DNA from: Priestia abyssalis
GTDB lineage: Bacteria > Bacillota > Bacilli > Bacillales > Bacillaceae_H
Direction of reading: 5' to 3'
Assembly: GCF_002019595.1 (NCBI RefSeq)
Contig: NZ_KV917369.1
Location: forward strand, 1,946,417-2,010,416
DNA length: 64,000 bases
Shown: piece by piece, positions 43,415 through 52,570 of the stretch
Layout of the letters: each line of letters begins with the position of its first letter
How positions within the stretch are numbered: position 1 is the first letter of the stretch
Translations under genes and position numbers: made by a program
The notes under the pieces: generated by a model
Told to the model about the DNA's origin: nothing
The model's database searches: none
What the model saw: the letters and a program-made list of their open reading frames with translations, nothing else

Positions 43415-45781
43415 TTGAGCAATCATACATTTGATTTTTTAAAAGATATTTTTCCTGAGTTGATGGAGCTTGGTAGAAGCATCGAAGATGTATTCTATCA
43501 TGATCCACAAACGGTATTAATTAAAGGTCGGATTTTTTCGGAAAAATTGTCCAAAAGAATTGCTGTCGAACAAGATCTTCATGAATTGAACTATTTAAAA
43601 CAAGTGGAACGAATTCAGCGTTTAGAAAAAGAGGATATCTTGCCAAGGGAAATCGCGGGTTCGTTCGATACTGTAAGATATTTGGGGAATAAAGCGGCAC
43701 ATGAACATATGGAAGGGGATCTGGAAAATGCTTTCAAGGTCCATAAACATTTATTCCAGATTGCGGTCTGGTTCATGGAAGTGTACGGGAGTTATGAGTT
43801 TGTCGCACAAAAGTATAGGCATCCGCGACCTAAAACGAATATGGATGCTTTCATGCAATTAGAAGAAAAACTTAATTCCAGTCTGGAAGAAAAATTAAAG
43901 GTAATCTTGGAACATACAAGAACAAACCTGAAGGCGGCAGATGAAGGAGAAGCCTCCAAGGGAGAAGAACAAGAAAAGGAAGATAATCAGGCGGAGAAGG
44001 ATGAAAACGCAGAGTCCATGGACTCCACCGATAAGAAAGAACAATCTGAGGAACGCTTCATTCTTAAAGAAGGAGAAAGTTATTTATTGGCTGAGCTTTC
44101 AAAATTGAAAGAGTCTTCACAAGAGGCGATTGAAAATTCCAATCAATTCAGTTCTTTTAAAGAATATTTGCATGTGAAAAGAACGATACAAGATGACTTG
44201 ATGTCCGCTTTGAACAATGCGGCCGAGACAAGTGAAGCGCAATTGATTTTTTTATGTGGCAGCGTAGGAGACGGAAAATCCCACTTACTGGCCTATATGA
44301 ACAATAAGTATTCCCAGTTGATGGAGAGTTTTTCGATACACAACGATGCAACTGAAAGTTTTGATCCGCAGAAGAGTTCGCTCGATACATTAGCGGAAGT
44401 ATTGAAGCCATTTCGCGATGACGAAATCGAGACATCCGGGCATAAGCTTATTTTAGCCATCAACTTGGGCGTGTTGCATAATTTCATCGAATCGGATTAT
44501 GCAAAAAAACATTATCAAACCTTGACGGAATTTATCAGAGAATCCAAAATCTTTGAAGCATCTGTCCTTGCTGGGAATCAAATGGATGATTATTTCCACT
44601 TGATTAGTTTTAGCGACTATCAACCATTTGAACTGACGGAAGATGGGCCAAAATCTGCTTATTTCTCAACCATTCTTGACCGTTTGGTGGTCAAATCGGA
44701 AGAAAATCCATTCTATCGGGCTTATCAACAGGACAAAGAACGGGGCATAAGCGGATTTTTCATGACGAATTATGAATTGATTCAAATGGGAGAAATTCGT
44801 GAAGGGATTGTCAGTCTTTTGGTGGCAGCCATCGTGAAGCATAAGACCATCATCTCCACTCGTGCGCTTCTTAACTTCATTCACGATATTTTGGTTCCCG
44901 CACATGGGAATGGCGATTTCTTGACTGCAGGAATGATTGAGAAGACGGAAGCATTATTGCCGAACCTACTTTTTGCCGGACAAGACCGTTCCCACCTATT
45001 GGCTATAGTGGGTAAGATGGATCCGATTCACCTTCGTTCCAATATAATCGACCAGATTCTGATTGAACTCAACAACTCCTTGAATATAAGAGACACGTTC
45101 GAACGTCATCTGGATTTACAGTGTCTGGAAGGGTGGATAAAAGGGCTGGAGGAACTGGGCCCGTTTTTCGAATTGAGCGGCGCATCGAGGCAACTTTTCA
45201 ATAAAACGTTGATTCGCATGGCTCTGTTTCTGTCAAAAACCATGGAGGAAACTTTCTTAGATTCGAACTATCAACAGTATATGCAATATTTATATGCGTT
45301 CAACGCAGGAAACCGTTCTGGTTTGAAAAGTATGTATGATTTGACGAAAAAATCAATTTTCTTATGGAATGGCAGTCCAAAAGACGAGTATGTGTATATG
45401 GACAAATCCAATCGTGGCATCCAAGTTGCACAGTCGCTCATCATCAAGCCTTCCTTTGCCCATTTATCGACATCCGAAGACCGAGTCCTGAATCGTTTCA
45501 AGTTGAATCTGCTCATTGCATTCGGAGGCAAAGATAAGACGAATACGGTGTTCCTGGAAGTCGATTATCCTTTATACGAAATGATGGTAAAACTTTCAAA
45601 AGGTTACAGACCGAACAAAAAGGATAAGGAAGATTGCATCCAGTTCGTCGAATTCATCGACAGGGTGATGAAGATGGGAAATAAAGAGGAGGAACTGCTG
45701 TTTGTCCGAATGGATGGAAATGCGATATTCAGGCTGACATATGACGAGGACTATGAAGAATTCACATTTAGAAGGGAATAG
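43415..45781 (+). CDS. dptF: DptF-like ATPase of phosphorothioate-dependent restriction, with extra N-terminal domain
   Basis: A 788-aa protein from TTG 43,415 (AAGAGGTG upstream). Residues from about 225 match the DptF (dnd_assoc_3) layout: a helix SSFKEYLHVKRTIQDDLMSA before P-loop FLCGSVGDGKSHLL (about 279-290), then KLILAINLGVLHNFI and later FELTEDGPKSAYFS. Residues 20-130 look like a DUF4145/HEPN-like helical domain (FDTVRYLGNKAAHEHMEGDL), which DptF of classical Dnd systems does not have as far as I know. A Glu/Lys-rich linker (about 165-215) joins the parts. With DptG and DptH it should form the DNA-attacking complex. No dndBCDE is seen. Confidence 0.8.
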   Translation: MSNHTFDFLKDIFPELMELGRSIEDVFYHDPQTVLIKGRIFSEKLSKRIAVEQDLHELNYLKQVERIQRLEKEDILPREIAGSFDTVRYLGNKAAHEHMEGDLENAFKVHKHLFQIAVWFMEVYGSYEFVAQKYRHPRPKTNMDAFMQLEEKLNSSLEEKLKVILEHTRTNLKAADEGEASKGEEQEKEDNQAEKDENAESMDSTDKKEQSEERFILKEGESYLLAELSKLKESSQEAIENSNQFSSFKEYLHVKRTIQDDLMSALNNAAETSEAQLIFLCGSVGDGKSHLLAYMNNKYSQLMESFSIHNDATESFDPQKSSLDTLAEVLKPFRDDEIETSGHKLILAINLGVLHNFIESDYAKKHYQTLTEFIRESKIFEASVLAGNQMDDYFHLISFSDYQPFELTEDGPKSAYFSTILDRLVVKSEENPFYRAYQQDKERGISGFFMTNYELIQMGEIREGIVSLLVAAIVKHKTIISTRALLNFIHDILVPAHGNGDFLTAGMIEKTEALLPNLLFAGQDRSHLLAIVGKMDPIHLRSNIIDQILIELNNSLNIRDTFERHLDLQCLEGWIKGLEELGPFFELSGASRQLFNKTLIRMALFLSKTMEETFLDSNYQQYMQYLYAFNAGNRSGLKSMYDLTKKSIFLWNGSPKDEYVYMDKSNRGIQVAQSLIIKPSFAHLSTSEDRVLNRFKLNLLIAFGGKDKTNTVFLEVDYPLYEMMVKLSKGYRPNKKDKEDCIQFVEFIDRVMKMGNKEEELLFVRMDGNAIFRLTYDEDYEEFTFRRE

Positions 45782-45784
45782 GCA

Positions 45785-47170
45785 ATGATCGATAAGAAGA
45801 ATTTAGATATTTTAAGGAACTCTTTATCAATAAAAAAAGAGAAAGTCGGTTTAAAGCATACAATCAATAAAAAAGCTCCCTTGTTGCCCTTTACAACAAG
45901 GGGAACAGAACGTGCGAAATTCAGAAACGGTTTTGAGGGTGTTTTGGGAGAATTCAGTCGCCTTGTAAGCGGTAATCGTTTGAAGAAGGAACTTAGTCTA
46001 GAAGAATTGATAGGAAAGACGAGCGAGTCCGTGGAAATGTCGAAAGAAAACCGTCCCCATTTCGAACAGATTTTGCGAATGTTTTTACAGGAAAAGGAAG
46101 GGTCCATCAAAGTGTTCCATCCCCATCTGTTTCAATATTTACCTCTCAGCGACGGTGCAGATAAGAAAGGGGAACAGGACATTGCGATGTTTCTGATGGA
46201 TGTCCTCTTGGATGGAAAAGAAGGAATGGCAGAAATCTTTGAAAAGCAAGATTCCGACGACTTGATATCACGTTTAATTCTTAACGGGTTAGATCATCTG
46301 GAGCGTTCCGAAAGAGAGCGACGATATGTAAATCAGCTTCCTTATCTTTCCCGATTGTTCGAGGAAGATTTTCGTTTTTTGATGAAGCATGAGGATTATT
46401 TTAAGACTCATTATCATCTGTTTTTGAGTTATTACTACTTCCTTTATATCATCCAACTGACTTTGAAGCTGGCACAAGGTTCGAAAGCAGCCTTTGACCG
46501 TAACAATGAAGTTTACTTTACCTTGGACTGGGAAGGGACAAGTAAAAATCGAAAAGGTTATGCACAGGGTTACCAAATGATTAAGGATGCAACCCGGTAT
46601 TTATTGATTCACATCAACTGTCTGGAGCACCTGAATTTTTTGATAGGTGTAGAGAAGGCTCAAGGGTATCCAGGGTTGAAGGAAGTGTATGACGAATCCG
46701 AAAATGGGGATAAACAAATTTTCTTGGAAATGTTACGAGATTGGATTATGGAATACCGCGTTCATCTTTCTTTGGGAACGGTGGAAGAGAATTTGGAACT
46801 GGAATATGATACCCTCGTGCAAGCCCTGTTCAATAGCATAGAAGAGGCGTACCAGAAAGATACGATGCAAGGGCCAAGGCACCGATACTCTCTCTCGATA
46901 GAAGAAATCGGGAGAAAATATTTCTTAAAAACGAGAGGTTCTCTCGGATATATGCTGAATATCAGCCAGGATATGTTGTTATTGCTCACTGCGCTGAGTT
47001 TGAAAGATGAGCGTAAATCATTGAAGCAAGTGTTTGCCAACCTGGAGTCCAGAGGATTATTCTTTGACCGCTACTCAAAAGAGGAAATCGTACAGTTATT
47101 CGACAAATTGAACCTAATAGACAAAAAAAGTGATAGTGGTGATGCACAATATGTTAAACCAATTTTATAA
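45785..47170 (+). CDS. dptG: DptG-like protein of phosphorothioate-dependent restriction
   Basis: A 461-aa mostly helical protein starting 3 nt after dptF. Its order between dptF and dptH, its length and segments such as KKAPLLPFTTRGTERAKFRN, FLMKHEDYFKTHYHLFLSYY and YFLKTRGSLGYMLNISQDML (with a late winged-helix-like end, LFDKLNLIDKKS) fit DptG (dnd_assoc_1). The biochemical role of DptG is not well defined. The call leans on context as much as on sequence. Its 3' end overlaps dptH by about 20 nt. Confidence 0.78.
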   Translation: MIDKKNLDILRNSLSIKKEKVGLKHTINKKAPLLPFTTRGTERAKFRNGFEGVLGEFSRLVSGNRLKKELSLEELIGKTSESVEMSKENRPHFEQILRMFLQEKEGSIKVFHPHLFQYLPLSDGADKKGEQDIAMFLMDVLLDGKEGMAEIFEKQDSDDLISRLILNGLDHLERSERERRYVNQLPYLSRLFEEDFRFLMKHEDYFKTHYHLFLSYYYFLYIIQLTLKLAQGSKAAFDRNNEVYFTLDWEGTSKNRKGYAQGYQMIKDATRYLLIHINCLEHLNFLIGVEKAQGYPGLKEVYDESENGDKQIFLEMLRDWIMEYRVHLSLGTVEENLELEYDTLVQALFNSIEEAYQKDTMQGPRHRYSLSIEEIGRKYFLKTRGSLGYMLNISQDMLLLLTALSLKDERKSLKQVFANLESRGLFFDRYSKEEIVQLFDKLNLIDKKSDSGDAQYVKPIL

Positions 47171-50100
47171 TTACCTTTCAGAGAAGCTCATCGGATACTT
47201 GCAAAACGAGCCTCTTAGGGGAGGGGAACGTTTTTATCTTCAATTTGACAATGAAGAACAGGTTGAAAGCTTCTACCGTGTTTTGGAGGAAAGTGAAGCA
47301 TCACAACCTTTTCATTACCGACATGAGCATGGATCTCCTTATTCGACGATTTCCATCAAAATTTCGGAAAACATCAAGGTAGTAGTGGCGGCAACATCGG
47401 AAAACGTGACGCCCGATTTTCTGGTGACGCTCCGGAATCAGGTGGGAGAGCAAAAGGGAGTATGGGAAAATACCGCATTATTGAGCATTTGTCATGAAAC
47501 ATTGGATAGTATCCGGGGCGGAAGCAGTGATTTGCAAAAAGAAGGAATGCCATTCAACGTAAAATCCATATTGAAGACGTTAAAGGAAGACATAGAGGCT
47601 TCTTCCCTGAAGAAAGAGGAGAAGGAAGTCCTATCGTTTTATTTGCGCAAAAAGTTAGATGACGTTGTCCTGCAACCCTCCTTATGGGATTATGAGGAAA
47701 TCTTGGGCTTTTTGGTAAAAAAGGAAATTGCTAAAGCCGATTATCCGAATTTGGGACTTTTCTATGATGAGAATCTGAATCAGTATACATCAGCCCAGAT
47801 GAAAAAAAGATTGGAAGAGAATTACGGTTTCTACGAGAAAGTCCAGCATCTGCATGAGTACGAATATTTAGAGAATCAACTCGAAAAGCTATTCGATGAT
47901 AAAGGGGTCCAGCGACTGAAAAAAGATGATTGGAAGGAAGCGGACTATACATTAGTCAAAGACTCTCATGAGAAACTGATAGTAATAGATAAGCCTCTGG
48001 AATACATTGAATCCACAAAGAAGAAATCCAAAGAGGGACTCGTTTTTTGGGAAAAGGCACAGGGGGACACGAAAGCCGGTCAACGCAAACGTCATTTGAT
48101 TGTATTCAACCTCTCAGGTTTGGAACAAATCAATATCGGGTTCGAATTCAATGAAAGATTGAAAAAAGATTATATCCACAAGAACTGCCAAGACGTTTGT
48201 GAAGTTTCGGGAAAAAAACTATTTGTGTCCTTATCCCATCAGCCTAAAGAGACATCGTTCCATAAGGTTGTCTACACGCATAAGATGCAATCGAAATCAA
48301 AATACGAATTCAATATAATCGTAGTATCATGCGAGCCTTCGCTTTTACAAAGCATTCAGACGCTCTATGAAGTGAATGTAAGTCAAAAGAAACTTATCCT
48401 CAATAAAAGGGAGGAAAGCATCGTCCTCGGTGATGGAGTGAGCCAGCCGGAAGAAGTATTCATAGAAGAGGAAGAACAGGTGGTCCAGTACCAAAGTGGG
48501 AGTATGGAAATATCGGGATCTTCTTCTGCTTGGAACGATGATACATTGTCATTTACGCTCCGGTTGGGCGAGACTTCCATTCCGATTCTCATTAAAGAAC
48601 AGGTGGCAAGAACAGTCCCTGTCTTCGGTAATCGCGTGTGGAAACTTAAAAGGGAATATGAGGAAAGCTTTGAATATAACGAAGAGACGAACAAGTTAAA
48701 GCAAGGAGCAAGAGAATTTTCAGCACGTGAAGAATTTAGAAAGTATTTAATGGATGAAAAAGAATGGATTCAGAATGAGATAGCCTACGCTGAAAGAGGT
48801 CTGTCGGGGCTCAAAAAAATCGTATTGCCCCTCAATGAATCCTTGGCGGCGGCTTATGAAGCGCTGATTTCTTATTATAAAGTGAATGATACGGTTCCTA
48901 GCCTTGCGTTCATGGACGATAAGTTGCGCGAACTGTCCATCCGGTATTTGGATGAGTTCAATGCCAGTATCGCTCATATCGAGGAAAACACGATGTTGAA
49001 ACGGGAAGAGAAAAATTTGTTCAAGCTTGGAGTAATCCATGAAGGGCAGAGGACGCTTCTGACGCCGCTCCATCCGCTGAATGTCGCATATCAGTTGACA
49101 ATCAACGATGAACTCAAAGGTGAACAAATCGACATGCATATCCTCAATCGGTTGCACCCCAACAATTTACTGCCATATGTTTACGGGGAAGACGACCGTT
49201 TATATCGTCCCATCGTCCAAAGTGATGCACCGGAGTGGATGGTTTATGAACCGTTGCAACAAGTGGCCATTGGCGAATCAAACGCATTTCTTTCAAGTGT
49301 GGTAGAGGAAAAGCTTAATCAATTCGTAGAACATTTTCAATACTTGTTTCTTGAGGATTCCAAATCCCCGATAAGGATCAATGTCATCAATATAAACAAC
49401 GACAAAGAAGTGGTCCGGGGGTTGATGAATTTCATCAGGAAACAACTCGAGAAAAAAGGCCTTTCCAAGATTATTCCGGTAGAGGTGACATTATATCAAG
49501 AGAGCGATGTTTTCAGCGACTTTGAAAGGTTCTCAATCTATGATGAAGTCGAAAAATTTGAAGAGGCTTTCGATATGTCGCTTGGAACGAAGAATTTGGA
49601 TGCTGTCGATGTGTTGAGGTTAGTTCGGGAAAATGTGCTGTATTACAAAAGCGTAGGTTCGGAAGAGTACGGTCACGCCCATATTTCTTTTTATAAAATG
49701 GTTTCAAATGAAAGACACGCCAAAAACACGATGGATGACATCGAAACTGGCCTATCGTTGAATGGATTGTTATCTTCCTTGTCATCGGTCAAGACGGAGG
49801 AAGACTATCGCACGGGGTTCGGGGTAAAGAATGTATTGGATACAGAACACCTGTTGATTCGAACGGCATGGGGCATGAACGAATTGGCCAGCAATTTGAA
49901 CAATGACGGAACGAACCCTTATCGAAAAAATGAAACAATAGTTACAAGAACATCAAATTACGATGAACGGGTTTTGAATCAGTTATATGACTCGTCATAT
50001 TGGGTAACGTTCATTGAGCCAAGTGTGGGATTGGATTTCTTCCAAAGTTCGTCACGCGATTTATTAATCATCCACTACAGTGACCAATATTCATCATCGA

Positions 50101-52235
50101 CCCAATACGATGCCATCACCGTAACCGATAAGACGAAACAATATCAAGCCATCATCGAGCAGTATCTAACGGAGAAATCCATCGTTGCCACTCCAGAAAA
50201 GATAGATACGGCCATTAGGGCATTCAATAGCTTGAATGGAGAATGGCTCCTTCGGATAATCGGAAGCAAGGGCCAGTTTTCGCGTGAAAAATTGAGCATC
50301 ATTTCAGCCATCAAATATATTTTAAGTACATTGGATCATAAAAACATTTTATGGATTCCAATTTCATTGGAAGAAGTGTTACGTGTGGCTGGTACGGTGA
50401 AATTGACGAAAAGTGAAGGAGTTTTCTCGGCGAAGAACCTTGGAGTCAAGGGAGCCCATAGTGATGATCTTTTGTTGATTGGAGTCGAAGTCGGCAATGG
50501 AAGGTTATTTGTTCACTATTATCCGGTAGAAGTGAAAATTGGCTTGAATCAGGAGAGTACCATCGTAAAGGCCAAAGAGCAAATTGGTAGTACAAGGCTT
50601 CTTTTCGATACACAACTTTCAAAAGTGGACGAAGATGGGAAAAAGGTGTTTAAGCATAAATTCTTCCGTAACTTTTTTGTGCAATTGTTGCTATCGAACA
50701 CTGAGAAATTCATTGCGAATAGAATATGGCCGGAAAAAGACTATGGAAAAATCGATTCGCTGAAAGCGAGATTGCTAAACGACGATTATGAAATAAGCCA
50801 ACATTTGAATCCCATAATTGGTAAAGGTGCCATTTTATCGTTCAAAACGGAACAAACATGGCGATCCATCAAAAATGAGGATGATATTTTGTTGCTGGAA
50901 TTGACAGAAGAGGATGGATATTCAGGTGTTGCTGTCGGAATGGAAGAGCTTAAAATGAACATCCAGTCAGGGAATACAGATATCAATCCTGAGGTGTTAT
51001 TGGGAAACCGATACGGTGGTTATAATGAGGAAAAGAAAGTGTCTGATATGGAACCACCCGAGCCCGTCGTGAAGCCACCGATTCCCGCCGTCGAAAATGA
51101 CTTGAATGACATTCGTGTGTTGCTTGGAACCATTGAAGGGTCCATGAAGAAAATATATTGGGAGTTCGGGCATCGTGAATTGGCCAATCGTCATATTTTG
51201 ATTTCGGGAAAATCGGGGCAGGGCAAGAGCTATTTCATTCAATGCCTACTTCTCGAATTGGCCCAAAACGGCATTTCAAGTATCATTTTTGATTATACGG
51301 ATGGGTTCAAAAACTCCAAATTGGAGCCGGAATTTAAAGAGCAACTTCAAGGAAACATCGAACAATTCTTGGTAGCAAAGGATAAGTTCCCAATCAATCC
51401 GTTCAAGCGAAATCAAAAGGAACTTGATGAGGGAATCTATATAGATGAGGACAATACTGACGTTGCCGAACGCATCAAGAGTGTGTTTTCCGCCATTTAT
51501 AAAGATTTGGGCATCCAACAGCAAAATGCCATCTATGAAGCTGTAATCCGAGGGCTTGATAAACATGGTGAAAACATGAGCCTAGAATTGCTGCTGGAAG
51601 AGTTGGATGATGATAGTTCTGGTCCGGCAAGGACGGCCAAATCTCAAATCAAGCCGCTCATCGATAAAAGTCCATTCAACCATGAGAGCCAATATAACTG
51701 GGGAGAGTTGCTGAACGAAAAAGGAAAAGTATTCATCGTTCAATTGACGGGTTTCAACAGGGACGTCCAACTGATGATTACCGAGTTCATCCTTTGGGAC
51801 ATTTGGAATCATCAATTGCATCATGGCGACAAAAATAAGCCATTCCCTGTCATTCTTGATGAAGCACAAAACCTTGACCATAGGGAAAAATCACCGAGCG
51901 CCAAGATTTTGACTGAGGGAAGAAAGTTCGGTTGGTCCGGGTGGTATGCGACTCAATCGTTGAAAGGTCAGTTTACGACGGATGAAATCTCTAGGCTCCA
52001 GAATTCCAGCCAAAAAGTTTATTTCATGCCACCTGAAAATGAAATCAGTTCGATCGCAGCAAATCTCGCCCAAGATGCTTCTGCCCGCAAAGAATGGGAA
52101 AAGAGGCTGGCAACATTAAAGAAGGGGCAGTGCATTGCTTTTGGTCCAATCCTTGAAGAAAATGATACATTGAAACAAGGAGTACCTCTTCTAATAAATA
52201 TTAGTTCTTTACAAGACAGACTTAATAATAAATAA
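47151..52235 (+). CDS. dptH: DptH-like HerA/FtsK-type ATPase of phosphorothioate-dependent restriction
   Basis: About 1694 aa from ATG 47,151 (GGTGAT 7 nt upstream; GTG 47,130 and ATG 47,142 are in frame). The last 400 residues are a HerA-type ATPase with Walker A LISGKSGQGKSYFI (about 1349), Walker B PFPVILDEAQNLDH (about 1565) and WSGWYATQSLKGQFT after it. About residue 1100 a nuclease-like strand pair (VEVGNGRLFVHYYPVEVKIG, D/E...ExK) may be a PD-(D/E)XK site. The size and layout fit DptH (dnd_assoc_2), proposed to translocate and cut DNA lacking phosphorothioate. It ends the operon at a strong terminator. Confidence 0.82.
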   Translation: MLNQFYNYLSEKLIGYLQNEPLRGGERFYLQFDNEEQVESFYRVLEESEASQPFHYRHEHGSPYSTISIKISENIKVVVAATSENVTPDFLVTLRNQVGEQKGVWENTALLSICHETLDSIRGGSSDLQKEGMPFNVKSILKTLKEDIEASSLKKEEKEVLSFYLRKKLDDVVLQPSLWDYEEILGFLVKKEIAKADYPNLGLFYDENLNQYTSAQMKKRLEENYGFYEKVQHLHEYEYLENQLEKLFDDKGVQRLKKDDWKEADYTLVKDSHEKLIVIDKPLEYIESTKKKSKEGLVFWEKAQGDTKAGQRKRHLIVFNLSGLEQINIGFEFNERLKKDYIHKNCQDVCEVSGKKLFVSLSHQPKETSFHKVVYTHKMQSKSKYEFNIIVVSCEPSLLQSIQTLYEVNVSQKKLILNKREESIVLGDGVSQPEEVFIEEEEQVVQYQSGSMEISGSSSAWNDDTLSFTLRLGETSIPILIKEQVARTVPVFGNRVWKLKREYEESFEYNEETNKLKQGAREFSAREEFRKYLMDEKEWIQNEIAYAERGLSGLKKIVLPLNESLAAAYEALISYYKVNDTVPSLAFMDDKLRELSIRYLDEFNASIAHIEENTMLKREEKNLFKLGVIHEGQRTLLTPLHPLNVAYQLTINDELKGEQIDMHILNRLHPNNLLPYVYGEDDRLYRPIVQSDAPEWMVYEPLQQVAIGESNAFLSSVVEEKLNQFVEHFQYLFLEDSKSPIRINVININNDKEVVRGLMNFIRKQLEKKGLSKIIPVEVTLYQESDVFSDFERFSIYDEVEKFEEAFDMSLGTKNLDAVDVLRLVRENVLYYKSVGSEEYGHAHISFYKMVSNERHAKNTMDDIETGLSLNGLLSSLSSVKTEEDYRTGFGVKNVLDTEHLLIRTAWGMNELASNLNNDGTNPYRKNETIVTRTSNYDERVLNQLYDSSYWVTFIEPSVGLDFFQSSSRDLLIIHYSDQYSSSTQYDAITVTDKTKQYQAIIEQYLTEKSIVATPEKIDTAIRAFNSLNGEWLLRIIGSKGQFSREKLSIISAIKYILSTLDHKNILWIPISLEEVLRVAGTVKLTKSEGVFSAKNLGVKGAHSDDLLLIGVEVGNGRLFVHYYPVEVKIGLNQESTIVKAKEQIGSTRLLFDTQLSKVDEDGKKVFKHKFFRNFFVQLLLSNTEKFIANRIWPEKDYGKIDSLKARLLNDDYEISQHLNPIIGKGAILSFKTEQTWRSIKNEDDILLLELTEEDGYSGVAVGMEELKMNIQSGNTDINPEVLLGNRYGGYNEEKKVSDMEPPEPVVKPPIPAVENDLNDIRVLLGTIEGSMKKIYWEFGHRELANRHILISGKSGQGKSYFIQCLLLELAQNGISSIIFDYTDGFKNSKLEPEFKEQLQGNIEQFLVAKDKFPINPFKRNQKELDEGIYIDEDNTDVAERIKSVFSAIYKDLGIQQQNAIYEAVIRGLDKHGENMSLELLLEELDDDSSGPARTAKSQIKPLIDKSPFNHESQYNWGELLNEKGKVFIVQLTGFNRDVQLMITEFILWDIWNHQLHHGDKNKPFPVILDEAQNLDHREKSPSAKILTEGRKFGWSGWYATQSLKGQFTTDEISRLQNSSQKVYFMPPENEISSIAANLAQDASARKEWEKRLATLKKGQCIAFGPILEENDTLKQGVPLLINISSLQDRLNNK

Positions 52236-52236
52236 C

Positions 52237-52272
52237 AACAAAAAGGTGTGCAAAAACGTGCACCTTTTTGTT
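52237..52272 (+). terminator. Strong intrinsic terminator of the vsr/dpt region
   Basis: AACAAAAAGGTGTGC pairs with GCACCTTTTTGTT, immediately after dptH. The following 52,273-52,570 is AT-rich promoter DNA (TATAAT near 52,518) without a gene. Confidence 0.9.
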
Positions 52273-52570
52273 ATTGCTCTTATTTTCTTATGGGAGTCGA
52301 CAAAAAAGACGATGCTTGCAATTAATAGATAATGATATTTATATAGGTAATTCGTGGTTGATATACTTTTTTATTTTCAGTTCACAATGGTGAAAAATAG
52401 AAAAACTGTTTTGCAGCACTGGAGAAGTGCAAAATAATATACTTTTACGTATCTGGTCATTTAACTCGATTTAAAAGGCGTGAATTTGTTATAAGAGCAT
52501 AATAAAATTTCTTATGGTATAATTTTAAGTACAATTAAGTTGAGATTTAAGATAGAAAAGGTGAAGTATT

